Shown one piece after another: positions 7,996 to 17,513 of a stretch of 57,752 nt of DNA; position 1 is the first letter of the stretch, and every line of letters starts with the position of its first letter. The notes beneath the pieces were generated by a model. That model saw only the letters and a list, made by a program, of their open reading frames with translations. It was not told the origin of the DNA and searched no databases. A program made the position numbers and the translations under genes. The stretch is taken from contig MKWG01000037.1 of the NCBI GenBank assembly GCA_001899685.1, forward strand, positions 64,010 to 121,761, written 5' to 3'. Source of the DNA: Sphingobacteriales bacterium 44-15. Lineage in GTDB: Bacteria > Bacteroidota > Bacteroidia > Chitinophagales > Chitinophagaceae.

Positions 7996-9663
7996 TCACA
8001 CCCAGTTCTCCCGCATAGCAAAGTCGCCGAATGTTTCTTCCGCTTCCCGGTTTTCACTATATTTCTTAAACAACCCGTCGAGCTCCGTCAGGATAGCTTC
8101 TTCATTTAGGCTTTCTTTATAAAGCTTGTTAAGCCTTGTTCCTGCCCTGTCTCCTCCGATCTGGAGATTATAATACCCATAAGATGTGCCGATGAATGCG
8201 ATCTCCGCCGCATACGGCCTGGCACAGCCATTGGGGCATCCCGTCATGCGCATACTTATATTATCATCCTGCAGCCCGTGCTTATCCATCAGTACTTCAA
8301 TTTTGGACATCAGCTCCGGCAGATAACGTTGCGATTCGGCAAGAGCAAGCGGGCATGTATTGAATGCCACACATGCAATAGACTCTTTACGCACCGGGGT
8401 TGCATTTTCAGTGCATGCGATAATACCGTACTTGTCCAGGATAGCATGTACCTCCGCTTTATCCTCTTCTTTTACATCTGAAATGATAAGATTCTGATTG
8501 CAGGTAAATCTAAAATTAGTTTTGCGTAATAAGGCTATCTCAAGAAAAGCTGTTTTTAATGGTAATTGTTCATCATCGTGCACCCGCCCGTTCTCTACAA
8601 ACGCGGTGTAATACCATTTGCCTTCATGATTCCTGTGCCATCCGTAGAAATCGGTTCTGCCGGTAAAATGATAAGGGCGCTCCGGCTCAAGGTCAAAGCC
8701 ACAACGTTTTTCCAGCTCAGCTTTAAAAGCTTCCACTCCCATATTATCCAGCGTATATTTTAAGCGCGACAGCTTCCTGTCGCTGCGGTTGCCATAATCA
8801 CGCTGTACCGTGATCATTTCATACACCGCCTTATATACTTTTTCACCGGCAGGTACAAAGCCCAGTACAGTACCTAAGCGCGGATAAGTTGCCGCATTGC
8901 CATGCGTTGCGCCCATACCGCCTCCGGCTGCAATATTAAAGCCCACCAGCGTGTCATTTTCTATTATTGCTACCAGCCCGCAATCATTGGCAAAAACATC
9001 CACATCATTATTAGGAGGAATAGCGATACCTATTTTGAATTTACGTGGTAAGTACCTATCCTGGTATAACGGATCTTCCTCTTCTTTTTTATCCGAAAGT
9101 GGTTTTTCGTCCAGCCATACTTCATAATAGGCTTTTGTTTTTGGCTTTGCCAACTGGCTCAGCTTATGCGAATATGCATATATCTGCTCATGCAGGGGCG
9201 AAAATTTAGGATGCGCGGCACATATCACATTCCTGTTTACATCGCCGCAGGCAGAAATGGAATCCAGCCCGGCAGTATTGAATGCCTGTATGGTGGGTTT
9301 CACATGTGATTTTAAGATGCCATGCAACTGCACCGTCTGGCGGGTAGTGATCTTAATCACCCCTGTGGTATGCGCCCCGGCTATATGATGGAGTGCCTCC
9401 CATTGTTCGGCAGTAATGAAGCCACCGGGTATACGAAGGCGTATCATGAATGAATACAACCATTCCAGCTTTTTTGCGCTTCTTTCTTCCCTTCTGTCGC
9501 GGTCATCCTGCTGGTACATGCCATGAAATTTCACCAGCGAACGATCGTCTTCCCGGATCGCACCGGTAATTTCATCTTTTAAACTCTCTTTTAAAGTACC
9601 CCGCAGTCCGTCACTTTTCATTTTAATGTGTTCCGTAGACGACAGGTTGCTCTTTTCAGACAT
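7996..9663 (-). CDS. cysI: Assimilatory sulfite reductase, hemoprotein (beta) subunit
   Basis: Reduces sulfite to sulfide with six electrons, using siroheme coupled to a [4Fe-4S] cluster. The 555 residues hold the duplicated nitrite/sulfite reductase ferredoxin-like halves and the cluster motif: CVAFNTC, then CPNGC about forty residues later (C-x5-C and C-x3-C). Early segments LRIPGGFITAEQW and TTRQTVQLHGI and the SACGDVNRNV sequence are standard for CysI. It follows cysJ (99-bp spacer containing an inverted repeat) and precedes the siroheme/TSUP fusion, so cofactor and apoenzyme genes are adjacent. The length matches NADPH-dependent CysI rather than the longer plant-type ferredoxin enzyme, and the CysJ partner is present. 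Confidence 0.95.
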   Translation of the reverse strand: MSEKSNLSSTEHIKMKSDGLRGTLKESLKDEITGAIREDDRSLVKFHGMYQQDDRDRREERSAKKLEWLYSFMIRLRIPGGFITAEQWEALHHIAGAHTTGVIKITTRQTVQLHGILKSHVKPTIQAFNTAGLDSISACGDVNRNVICAAHPKFSPLHEQIYAYSHKLSQLAKPKTKAYYEVWLDEKPLSDKKEEEDPLYQDRYLPRKFKIGIAIPPNNDVDVFANDCGLVAIIENDTLVGFNIAAGGGMGATHGNAATYPRLGTVLGFVPAGEKVYKAVYEMITVQRDYGNRSDRKLSRLKYTLDNMGVEAFKAELEKRCGFDLEPERPYHFTGRTDFYGWHRNHEGKWYYTAFVENGRVHDDEQLPLKTAFLEIALLRKTNFRFTCNQNLIISDVKEEDKAEVHAILDKYGIIACTENATPVRKESIACVAFNTCPLALAESQRYLPELMSKIEVLMDKHGLQDDNISMRMTGCPNGCARPYAAEIAFIGTSYGYYNLQIGGDRAGTRLNKLYKESLNEEAILTELDGLFKKYSENREAEETFGDFAMRENWV

Positions 9664-9669
9664 AGATTA

Positions 9670-9760
9670 TTTGAGATTTGAAATTTTAGATTTGAGATTA
9701 AATAAGATGCCGGATTGCGGTAGATTGTGAGATTCCTGATTTCAAATCAGAAATCTCAAA
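9670..9760. repeat. Word-repeat inverted repeat in the cysJ-cysI spacer
   Basis: TTTGAGATTT at 9670-9679 pairs with AAATCTCAAA at 9751-9760, and TTTGAAAT at 9677-9684 with ATTTCAAA at 9739-9746. The arms are made of reiterated TTTGAGATTTGAA-like words. It lies inside an apparent operon, so it is more likely an mRNA processing or stability element than a full terminator. Confidence 0.6.
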
Positions 9761-9762
9761 TT

Positions 9763-11466
9763 TTAATATACATCCAGCAGGTACCTGCCTTCTTCCCTGA
9801 GCTTATCAAGGTATGCCTGCGCTTCCGCCACAGTTTTACCCCCATACCGCTCAATGACCTGCAACAATGTATTTTCAACATCGGTGCTCATCGGCGCCTT
9901 TGCACCGCATATATATATATAGCTTCCCTCTTCTATCCAGTTCCACAGCGCTGCAGCCTGCTCCAGCATCTTATGCTGCACATACAGCTTCGATTTCTGA
10001 TCACGGGAAAACGCGAGGTTAACTCTTGTCAGCACTCCTGTATCTGCCCAGTTCTGTATTTCTGTCTGGTAAAGAAAATCCGAAGTGAAGCGCTGATCGC
10101 CAAAGAAAAGCCAGTTGCGCCCGGTAGCGCCTACTGCATCCCTCTCTGCAATAAATGAACGGAAAGGAGCGATACCCGTTCCCGGCCCGATCATGATCAC
10201 GTCCTTATCCGGCGCGGGCAATTTGAACTGGCTGTTTTTGTGAACATAAAATTCTACGGCGGTATCCACTCCTAATTGTGAGAGATAATCTGAGCACAGT
10301 CCGTATTTGATCTCATTATTTATGCTAAACTTATCCCTTGCCACTGTAATATGCACCTCGCCGCTATGCGCTTCAGGCGATGAAGAAACGGAATATAATC
10401 TTGGCGCCATCGGTTCCAGCACCTTAAGCACTTCTCCAAATTGCGCTGCATCTTTCACAGGGTATATCCGCAGGAGATCCAGCAGGTCAATCCGGGTATC
10501 AGGGATCTCCTGCTGCACAATGGCCGCATATTGCTTTACTACTCTTTCGGGAAGATGAATAATATTTATTTTAGAAGTCAGCGCTTCAGCAATAGTATAT
10601 TTTTCTTTCCTGAATTCAATAAGAGCATCACCATCTGCGCCTGTTACGGCCAAGATGGCTTCTACGGTCTCTTTTTTATTACGCGGAATAAAACCTATAG
10701 AATCTCCCGGCTCATAATGAAGCTCGCCATCCACCCCTATTTCAATATGATGTGTTTGCTTGTTGGAGTCGCGGTCATTCAGGTTCAGGTTGGTAAGGAT
10801 CGTGCCGGTATAATTTTTCTTGCCCTTTGAAGGTTTTGCTACAGGCGCCGGGGATGCGCTGCTGCCACCGGTACTCAGCGACCGCATCACCTGCGAAAAC
10901 CAGGCCGCAGCATCTTCAGCATAATCCGTATCACATTTTTGTAAGGGAACAACACATTTAGCGCCCAGTTTTGTCAACTGCGCATCTACGTCTTCTCCCG
11001 CTTTACAAAATAAAGGATAGGAAGTATCCCCCAACGCCAAAACACTGTACTTCATTTTGTCGAGCGCTATATTTTGCTGGTGAATATGATCGTAAAACTT
11101 TTTTGCTGTCAGCGGGGGTTCGCCATCGCCCTGTGTGCTTATCACAAAAAAAGCATACTCTTCTTTTGCGAGATCATTGAGGCGGTACTGATCCAGTGAG
11201 GTAAGCTTAACAGTAACCCCACTCTTTTTAGCCTGCGTCGCAAATTCTGTGGCCACCTTTTTTGAATTACCGGTCTCGGTACCGTATAATATTGAAATCT
11301 TATTCACGGCAATGGCAGGTGTAGCTGCAACAGGCATTGTTGCTGCAGGATCACCTGCTTCCGCAGATACCATTCCTGCAAGAAATCCATTCATCCATAT
11401 CAGTTCTTCCCTTGAGGATTTAGTTACCAGGTCCTGAAAAACTTTTAATCTATGCTCTGCTAACAT
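9763..11466 (-). CDS. cysJ: Sulfite reductase [NADPH] flavoprotein (alpha) subunit
   Basis: Passes electrons from NADPH through FAD and FMN to CysI. The order of domains in 567 residues is a short N-terminal segment (EELIWMNGFLAGM) typical of CysJ, a flavodoxin domain beginning near residue 58 (ILYGTETGNSKKVA), an FAD-binding domain with PRLYSVSSSPEA and a GLCSDYL segment, and an NADP-binding domain (MIGPGTGIAPFRSF, YICGAK) ending in RYLLDVY, the usual C-terminus. A probable Ala/Pro-rich linker sits at about 203-212. The gene start overlaps the end of cobA by 17 bp, indicating translational coupling within the cys operon. Confidence 0.95.
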   Translation of the reverse strand: MLAEHRLKVFQDLVTKSSREELIWMNGFLAGMVSAEAGDPAATMPVAATPAIAVNKISILYGTETGNSKKVATEFATQAKKSGVTVKLTSLDQYRLNDLAKEEYAFFVISTQGDGEPPLTAKKFYDHIHQQNIALDKMKYSVLALGDTSYPLFCKAGEDVDAQLTKLGAKCVVPLQKCDTDYAEDAAAWFSQVMRSLSTGGSSASPAPVAKPSKGKKNYTGTILTNLNLNDRDSNKQTHHIEIGVDGELHYEPGDSIGFIPRNKKETVEAILAVTGADGDALIEFRKEKYTIAEALTSKINIIHLPERVVKQYAAIVQQEIPDTRIDLLDLLRIYPVKDAAQFGEVLKVLEPMAPRLYSVSSSPEAHSGEVHITVARDKFSINNEIKYGLCSDYLSQLGVDTAVEFYVHKNSQFKLPAPDKDVIMIGPGTGIAPFRSFIAERDAVGATGRNWLFFGDQRFTSDFLYQTEIQNWADTGVLTRVNLAFSRDQKSKLYVQHKMLEQAAALWNWIEEGSYIYICGAKAPMSTDVENTLLQVIERYGGKTVAEAQAYLDKLREEGRYLLDVY

Positions 11467-12298
11467 GGGCTTGCTTATTATGATTTAAATTATTTTGTAT
11501 ACCGGCCACAGGCTTGAAATAACAGGATCTGTCACTGCTGTTGGCGATCCAGCCAAACTGTTCATGCAATGCCGCAACACGGCCCACGATCACCAGCGAG
11601 GGAGATAAGAACTCCCGGCCATCCGGCTTTTCAAAATCATAGATATTAGCTGTATGCACTTGTTGCAAAGGCGTTGTAGCCTGCTCTATCACCGCAATGA
11701 ATGTATCTTCTCTTATACCATATTTTATCAGCTTGTCAACAATGCCGCCTACTGTTTCAGCCGACATATAAAACACCAGCGTATCTGTAGTAGCCGCCAG
11801 GTCTTTCCAGTAAGCATCGGGGACGATATCGGATTTATAATAAGTAAGGAATCTTACTGCAGTAGCATATCCTCTTGCGGTAAGCGGTATACCGGCATAA
11901 GCTGCGGCGCCCAACGCGGAAGTAACGCCCGGAATAATTTCATAAGGGATATTATTGTCCCTAAGCACCTGCAGTTCATCGAGGATATTTGAAAACACAG
12001 AAACGTCACCTCCCTTTAAACGCACCACCAGCTTTCCCTGCAATGCATTTTCCCTGATCAGCGCATTGATCGTTTCCTGCGGAGTGGAATTTCCCCTGCG
12101 GCATTGCTTGCCCACATAGATTATTTCAGCAGCCGGGTGAACGTACTCCTTCAATATGTCATTACTTACAAGACGGTCGGTCAATACCACTTCTGCCTGC
12201 TGCAAATAACGTGCAGCCTTCACCGTGATCAGCTCAGGATCGCCCGGGCCAGCCGCTGCAAGTATCACCTTACCTGTCATATTATTATTGATTGCCAT
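11450..12298 (-). CDS. cobA: Uroporphyrinogen-III C-methyltransferase
   Basis: SAM-dependent methylation of uroporphyrinogen III at C2 and C7 gives precorrin-2, the first dedicated step to siroheme. The 282 residues contain the family motifs AAAGPGDPELITVKA near residue 15, a VGKQCRRGN segment, VRLKGGDVSVF, and IPGVTSALGAAAYAGIPLTARG. A C-terminal tail of roughly 35 residues (after FGWIANSS) extends past the core fold and overlaps the start of cysJ by 17 bp. It supplies the substrate of the precorrin-2 dehydrogenase domain encoded two genes further on. Some databases call this gene sumT or cysG-C. Confidence 0.93.
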   Translation of the reverse strand: MAINNNMTGKVILAAAGPGDPELITVKAARYLQQAEVVLTDRLVSNDILKEYVHPAAEIIYVGKQCRRGNSTPQETINALIRENALQGKLVVRLKGGDVSVFSNILDELQVLRDNNIPYEIIPGVTSALGAAAYAGIPLTARGYATAVRFLTYYKSDIVPDAYWKDLAATTDTLVFYMSAETVGGIVDKLIKYGIREDTFIAVIEQATTPLQQVHTANIYDFEKPDGREFLSPSLVIVGRVAALHEQFGWIANSSDRSCYFKPVAGIQNNLNHNKQAHVSRA

Positions 12299-12319
12299 TT
12301 TTGATCGTCGTTTATACGT

Positions 12320-12400
12320 GTATCAGCTTTCAGCTATCAGCAGTCAGCCATCAGGTGTCTCATAGCTCACAGCCCAAAGCTCATCGCTCAGAGCTGATAC
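12320..12400. repeat. Word-repeat inverted repeat in the cysN-cobA spacer
   Basis: GTATCAGCT at 12320-12328 is a perfect complement of AGCTGATAC at 12392-12400. The interior repeats the words TCAGCTATCAGC, CAGTCAGCC and CATAGCTCACAGC. A very similar set of words occurs at 15465-15540, upstream of cysH, so these two spacers share one word family. Confidence 0.6.
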
Positions 12401-12406
12401 CTCACC

Positions 12407-13651
12407 TCACTGTATCATACAAGCCCCCACTGTCACATTGCTGGTTTCATCAATCAGTATAGCCCCGCCGCTTGCTCTCAGCGCTTTATATGTATCATGC
12501 ACTACCGGCTGCGAAGTTTTTATCACAGCTTTAATAATATCATTAAGCCCTACTTTTTCAGGAGCCGGATGCCTTTCGAGAGAATTCACATCAAGCCTGA
12601 ACTCAATATCTTTTATTACGCTTCTTACCCTTGTGCTGTTTACCTGCAGTAAATATTTATTTCCCGCAACGAGCGGCTTGCTGTCCATCCAGCACAATAG
12701 CACTTCCAGTTCACTTGTTGTTTCAGGAACATCGCTAAGGGGTACAATAACATCTCCCCTGCTGATATCTATATCGTCTTCCAGGTGAAGCACTACCGAC
12801 TGCGGTGCAAAAGCTTCATCCGTAAGACGGCCTCCGTCAATTTCAATCTCTTTAATAACAGAATGCAATCCCGAAGGCAACACGGTGACAGCATCCCCTT
12901 TTCTGAATATCCCGCTTGTGATCTTACCTGCATATCCCCTGTAATCATGAAGCTCCCCGGTTTGAGGGCGTATCACATATTGCACCGGAAAACGCGCTTT
13001 ATCAAGATTGATGGCTTTTTCCACTTTCACATTTTCAAGCAGGTGGAGCAAAGACTCTCCTTCATACCACGACAGCGCGGAAGATTTGTCTACAATATTG
13101 TCGCCTTTCAATGCGCTGATAGGTATATAGCTGACATCATTAAGGTTGAGCGCTCTTGCCAGCTCAGCATATTCAATAACGATATTATTATAAACGTCCT
13201 GGGAATAATCTACAAGGTCCATTTTGTTGACAGCAACAACCACCTGCGGCATATTAAGCAATGAAGCAATAATGGAATGCCTGCGGGTTTGTTCTACCAC
13301 CCCGTTCCTTGCATCTATAAGTATAATGATAAGATCAGAATTGGAAGCCCCTGTTACCATATTCCTCGTATACTGAATATGCCCCGGGGCATCGGCGATG
13401 ATAAATTTACGTTTTGGCGTGGAAAAATATTTATAAGCAACATCAATAGTAATGCCCTGTTCTCTTTCGGCCCGCAAACCGTCTGTAAGCAATGCAAGGT
13501 CAATTTCCCCGTCTTCCCTGTTCTTTGTTTGCCTTTCTATCGCCTCCAGTTGATCCACCATTATGCTCTTGCTGTCAAACAGCAGTCGCCCTATAAGCGT
13601 GCTTTTCCCATCATCCACACTTCCGGCAGTTATAAATCGCAGTATGTCCAT
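12407..13651 (-). CDS. cysN: Sulfate adenylyltransferase subunit 1 (GTPase)
   Basis: GTP hydrolysis by CysN drives formation of adenylyl sulfate (APS) by CysD. G motifs are clear in the 414-residue protein: GSVDDGKSTLIGRLL (P-loop, residues 10-24), DAPGHIQYTRNM (G3) and NKMD (G4), followed by two EF-Tu-like beta-barrel domains. It is shorter than enterobacterial CysN and has no fused APS kinase (CysC) domain, consistent with an APS-using CysH in the same operon. It lies 67 bp downstream of cysD. Confidence 0.95.
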   Translation of the reverse strand: MDILRFITAGSVDDGKSTLIGRLLFDSKSIMVDQLEAIERQTKNREDGEIDLALLTDGLRAEREQGITIDVAYKYFSTPKRKFIIADAPGHIQYTRNMVTGASNSDLIIILIDARNGVVEQTRRHSIIASLLNMPQVVVAVNKMDLVDYSQDVYNNIVIEYAELARALNLNDVSYIPISALKGDNIVDKSSALSWYEGESLLHLLENVKVEKAINLDKARFPVQYVIRPQTGELHDYRGYAGKITSGIFRKGDAVTVLPSGLHSVIKEIEIDGGRLTDEAFAPQSVVLHLEDDIDISRGDVIVPLSDVPETTSELEVLLCWMDSKPLVAGNKYLLQVNSTRVRSVIKDIEFRLDVNSLERHPAPEKVGLNDIIKAVIKTSQPVVHDTYKALRASGGAILIDETSNVTVGACMIQ

Positions 13652-13718
13652 TTAAAGTTTTTTGTTTGTAGTTTATTGTTTCCCCTTACACCCTATACCT
13701 TACACCTTATACCCTTTT

Positions 13719-14627
13719 TTAAAAATACCCGTTCTTCTTCCTGTCTTCCATGGCTGCTTCAGATACTTTATCGTCAATTCTTGTTTCACCGCGCTCGCTG
13801 GTTTTAGTAGCGATGATCTCGCTGATGATGCCATCTATGGTATCTGCTTCAGATGCAACGGCAGCGGTACAGGTCATATCGCCCACTGTCCTGTAGCGCA
13901 CTTTTCTCCTGCTGATGATGTCTGTATCGTCTATGCGAATAAATTCAGATACTGCAACAAACTGTCCTTCATATTCCACCACCTCACGTTCGTGTGCGAA
14001 GTATATGGAAGGAAGATCAATTTTTTCGCGGCGTATATAGTTCCAGATATCCAGCTCAGTCCAGTTGCTGATAGGAAATACCCGAACGTTCTCTCCTTTA
14101 TTGATCTTACCGTTATAAGTACTCCACAATTCAGGGCGCTGGCGTTTAGGATCCCACTGTCCGAACTCATCGCGCACAGAAAAGATCCTTTCCTTAGCTC
14201 TTGCCTTTTCTTCATCTCTCCTCGCACCGCCAATGCAGGCATCAAAGCCAAATTCTTCTATAGTATCCAGCAAAGTATAGGTCTGCAGCTGGTTGCGGCT
14301 GGCGAATTTTCCTTTCTGCTCGGTAAGCTTTCTTTCCCGGATCGTATCTTCTACTTTTCTTACTACCAGCTTCTCGTCAATGCGTTGTACAAGAAGATCG
14401 CGGAACTCCAGCGCTTCGGGAAAGTTGTGCCCGGTATCAATATGTACCAAAGGGAAAGGAAATTTCCCCGGGCGAAAAGCCTTTAATGCGAGATGAACCA
14501 GTACAATAGAATCTTTCCCCCCGCTAAACAGCAATGCAGGCTTTTCAAACTGCCCTGCCACTTCCCGGAAAATATGAATAGACTCCGATTCCAGCTCGTC
14601 TAAATAATCAAGATGATGTAAGCTCAT
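13719..14627 (-). CDS. cysD: Sulfate adenylyltransferase subunit 2
   Basis: Catalytic partner of CysN that adenylates sulfate with ATP. The 302 residues contain the PP-loop signature LFSGGKDSIVLVHLALK near residue 33, then HIDTGHNFPEALEFRD and ACIGGARRDEEKARAKERIFS, and the standard ending EDRKKNGYF. Length and motifs match CysD throughout. It is the second gene of the minus-strand sulfur operon, between cysH and cysN. Confidence 0.96.
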   Translation of the reverse strand: MSLHHLDYLDELESESIHIFREVAGQFEKPALLFSGGKDSIVLVHLALKAFRPGKFPFPLVHIDTGHNFPEALEFRDLLVQRIDEKLVVRKVEDTIRERKLTEQKGKFASRNQLQTYTLLDTIEEFGFDACIGGARRDEEKARAKERIFSVRDEFGQWDPKRQRPELWSTYNGKINKGENVRVFPISNWTELDIWNYIRREKIDLPSIYFAHEREVVEYEGQFVAVSEFIRIDDTDIISRRKVRYRTVGDMTCTAAVASEADTIDGIISEIIATKTSERGETRIDDKVSEAAMEDRKKNGYF

Positions 14628-14643
14628 TTATTAAATAATTTGA

Positions 14644-14677
14644 AGTTTGTGGTTTATGGTTTCGTAAACCGCAAACT
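14644..14677. repeat. Inverted repeat in the cysH-cysD spacer
   Basis: AGTTTGTGGTTTA at 14644-14656 pairs over 13 positions, one of them G-U, with TAAACCGCAAACT at 14665-14677 around an 8-nt loop. Further AAACTATAAACT words follow to 14700. There is no T-run in either direction, so simple termination is unlikely. Confidence 0.55.
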
Positions 14678-14691
14678 CTATAAACGATAAA

Positions 14692-15426
14692 CTATAAACT
14701 TTTAACCTCCTCATGCACATGCAACCCACACTCCTTCTTAGAAGCGTCTTCCCACCACCATCTTCCGGCTCTGAAATCCTCACCGGGGCGGATGGCCCTT
14801 GTGCAGGGTGCACATCCTATACTTACAAAGCCTTTATCGTGTAAAGGATTGTAGGGAATATTATTGTTATTGATAAATGCAATTGTTTCATCGGTTGTCC
14901 AATGCAGGATCGGGTGGTACTTCACCACATTATTGGAACCATCCCATTCTACCTGTGTCATATCATGACGGTTAGGCGAATGCTCTGCACGGATACCGGT
15001 GATCCATACTTTTTTCCCTTTTAATGCCCTTTGCAGGGGTTCCACTTTTCGGATATGGCAGCACTGTTTCCTGTTCTCTACGGATTCATAAAAACTGTTG
15101 GGACCTTTTTCAGCCACAAAATGCTGCAATGCAGCCGCATCAGGGTAATAGGCTGTTATAGTATGATTGTATTTTTCCAGCGTGCGGCTCCAGGTAGAAT
15201 AGGTTTCGGGGAACAGGCGACCTGTATCAAGTGTGAATACGTCAATAGCCAGCCCCTGGCTGAATATGATGTGCGCAATAGCCTGGTCTTCCCAGCTAAA
15301 GCTGGTAGAAAAAACTACCTGCCCCGGGAATTCCGATGCAATATTCCCAAGGCTCGCGGCAATATCTCCTTCTGCAATTAATGCGGAAATCCTCTGTATT
15401 TCGCTTTGTGGTTCCTTCTGGCTCAT
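14692..15426 (-). CDS. cysH: Adenylyl-sulfate (APS/PAPS) reductase
   Basis: Reduces activated sulfate to sulfite with thioredoxin. The 244-residue protein has the PP-loop-like VFSTSFSWEDQAI segment, LDTGRLFPETY, RKQCCHIRKVEPL and GCAPCTRAI, and the C-terminal KKECGLH with the catalytic Cys. The CC plus CxxC arrangement is that of the [4Fe-4S] APS reductases, and no APS kinase gene is present in the operon, so APS is the likely substrate. It is the first gene of the minus-strand cys operon. A -7-like TATCTTTG lies about 165 bp upstream, leaving a long leader that includes an inverted repeat. Confidence 0.94.
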   Translation of the reverse strand: MSQKEPQSEIQRISALIAEGDIAASLGNIASEFPGQVVFSTSFSWEDQAIAHIIFSQGLAIDVFTLDTGRLFPETYSTWSRTLEKYNHTITAYYPDAAALQHFVAEKGPNSFYESVENRKQCCHIRKVEPLQRALKGKKVWITGIRAEHSPNRHDMTQVEWDGSNNVVKYHPILHWTTDETIAFINNNNIPYNPLHDKGFVSIGCAPCTRAIRPGEDFRAGRWWWEDASKKECGLHVHEEVKSL

Positions 15427-15464
15427 AATTCACTTTAGATTGATGGCAAGTATATATCGTTGGA

Positions 15465-15505
15465 AATCAGCTTTCGGCTCTCAGCTATCAGGCTTATAGC
15501 TGATT
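15465..15505. repeat. Word-repeat inverted repeat in the cysH leader
   Basis: AATCAGCT at 15465-15472 pairs with AGCTGATT at 15498-15505, within a run of TCAGCTATCAG, GCTGATTGCTGG and CTAACAGCTC words extending to about 15535. It would lie in the 5' untranslated region of the cys operon if the -7 element at 15591-15598 is used, so it could influence expression. Confidence 0.5.
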
Positions 15506-15590
15506 GCTGGTTGCTCACTGCTAACAGCTCAAAGCCTGTATATTTCTCATCACCATCAAAGCGATTTTATTACTCTATTAAGTTAGTGGA

Positions 15591-15598
15591 CAAAGATA
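15591..15598 (-). promoter_or_regulatory. Putative -7 element of the cysH-first sulfur operon
   Basis: Plus-strand CAAAGATA reads TATCTTTG on the minus strand, an exact match to TAnnTTTG, the Bacteroidota primary sigma -7 motif. I see no convincing -33 TTTG at the right distance. It faces away from the SAM-riboswitch promoter, making this a divergent control region. Confidence 0.45.
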
Positions 15599-15646
15599 AT
15601 GACTAAAATTTAAGTTTTCCATTTTTTTTGTTCCTTCACATATTTT

Positions 15647-15679
15647 TTTGAAAATATGGGGTATTTACTATTACCTTTG
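15647..15679 (+). promoter_or_regulatory. Promoter of the SAM-riboswitch transcript
   Basis: TTTG at 15647-15650 and TACCTTTG at 15672-15679 with a 21-nt spacer fit the Bacteroidota -33/-7 consensus exactly. The predicted transcription start near 15685 is 15-20 nt upstream of the riboswitch P1 helix, as expected. Confidence 0.72.
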
Positions 15680-15702
15680 CGCCAGTTCTTTTAATGATAT
15701 TC

Positions 15703-15822
15703 ACTTATCAAGAAAGGCTGAGGGACTGGCCCGATGAAGCCTTGACAACCTGTTCCGTGCCGCAACACAGCGGTATGGGGAAAGGTGCCAATTCCATCAC
15801 GCTACAGGCGTGACAGATAAGT
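15703..15822 (+). promoter_or_regulatory. SAM-I (S-box) riboswitch
   Basis: S-adenosylmethionine-sensing leader RNA. P1 is formed by ACTTATC 15703-15709 and GATAAGT 15816-15822. Between them are the S-box core blocks AGGGACTGGCCCGATGAAG, TTGACAACC and GGTGCCAATTCC, which form the kink-turn, pseudoknot and SAM pocket in this family. A terminator hairpin follows 36 nt after P1. High SAM would therefore stop transcription toward metY, metX and homoserine dehydrogenase. Confidence 0.96.
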
Positions 15823-15857
15823 CAGAAGAAAAGCTGATGATAAAAGCATTAATATAT

Positions 15858-15894
15858 AAAGCTCTTCCGATGACCTGTTGGAAGAGCTTTTTTA
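15858..15894 (+). terminator. Intrinsic terminator of the SAM riboswitch expression platform
   Basis: AAAGCTCTTCC 15858-15868 and GGAAGAGCTTT 15880-15890 form a perfect 11-bp stem with an 11-nt loop, followed by TTTT. GAAGA at 15825-15829 could pair with TCTTC of the 5' arm as a short antiterminator; that pairing is inferred. Confidence 0.9.
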
Positions 15895-15965
15895 TGCCCT
15901 TACCCGCCATCTGTCCTACTGTCGTTACATGTTCCTTTCTGGTAAATGATCTTATTAATTAAAAA

Positions 15966-15998
15966 TTTTGAAAATGAGGAGAAACGAGAGTAATTTTA
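15966..15998 (+). promoter_or_regulatory. Second promoter, between the riboswitch terminator and metY
   Basis: TTTTG at 15966-15970, a 20-nt spacer and TAATTTTA at 15991-15998 (one mismatch to TAnnTTTG) resemble a Bacteroidota promoter. It would start RNA near 16004, beyond the SAM terminator and 20 nt before the Cys-rich leader ORF, so metY could be expressed independently of the riboswitch. Confidence 0.5.
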
Positions 15999-16023
15999 GC
16001 GACTGTTTTACAAGCTTCGCACA

Positions 16024-16092
16024 ATGATGCTATTAAGATACAATCCCATATTACCTGTTACATGCGGCATTTGTTGCTGTTGCATGCCGTAA
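16024..16092 (+). CDS. Poly-cysteine leader peptide (putative cysteine attenuator)
   Basis: ORF of 22 codons from ATG at 16024 (or the adjacent ATG at 16027) to TAA at 16090-16092. It begins MMLLRYNPILPV and ends TCGICCCCMP: five Cys in the last nine residues, with four consecutive Cys codons (16072-16083). It sits 100 bp before metY and about 20 nt after a plausible transcription start. The Cys codons fall in the loop of a hairpin (16063-16070 with 16084-16091). Downstream GCAACAGGT (16115-16123) can pair either with CTGTTGC in the Cys run (16077-16083) or with ACCTGTT before it (16053-16059). This is the layout of a leader peptide whose ribosome stalls when charged Cys-tRNA is scarce. No T-tract terminator follows, so the output could be Rho-dependent or translational. 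Function is inference; the ORF and pairings are visible. Confidence 0.68.
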   Translation: MMLLRYNPILPVTCGICCCCMP

Positions 16093-16132
16093 GGCATACA
16101 ATACATTCAGATCCGCAACAGGTTGTTATCTG
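16053..16132 (+). promoter_or_regulatory. Alternative RNA pairings overlapping the poly-Cys leader
   Basis: Mutually exclusive helices: 16053-16059 with 16117-16123 (ACCTGTT/AACAGGT), 16077-16083 with 16115-16121 (CTGTTGC/GCAACAG), 16063-16070 with 16084-16091 around the Cys codons, 16084-16088 with 16093-16097 (GTAA loop), and a downstream hairpin 16108-16132 (CAGAT and AACA with TGTT and ATCTG). Ribosome position on the Cys codons would decide which forms. Confidence 0.5.
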
Positions 16133-16186
16133 CAGGCGTTATGCACACTCCCGGTATCTTCTTATTCTCAACATAAAATAAAATAA

Positions 16187-17500
<1,314 letters not shown>

Positions 17501-17513
17501 CAGAGGCGGTTGC

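Noticed and set aside
13662-14486. Long plus-strand reading frame (274 residues) over cysD
   Set aside because: Antisense shadow of cysD with no recognisable domain and Cys/Phe/Tyr-rich composition.
15521-15556. Eleven-residue minus-strand ORF (MVMRNIQALSC) in the cysH leader, ending in one Cys codon
   Set aside because: A single Cys codon and overlap with the word-repeat palindrome make it indistinguishable from chance; worth checking only if relatives conserve it.
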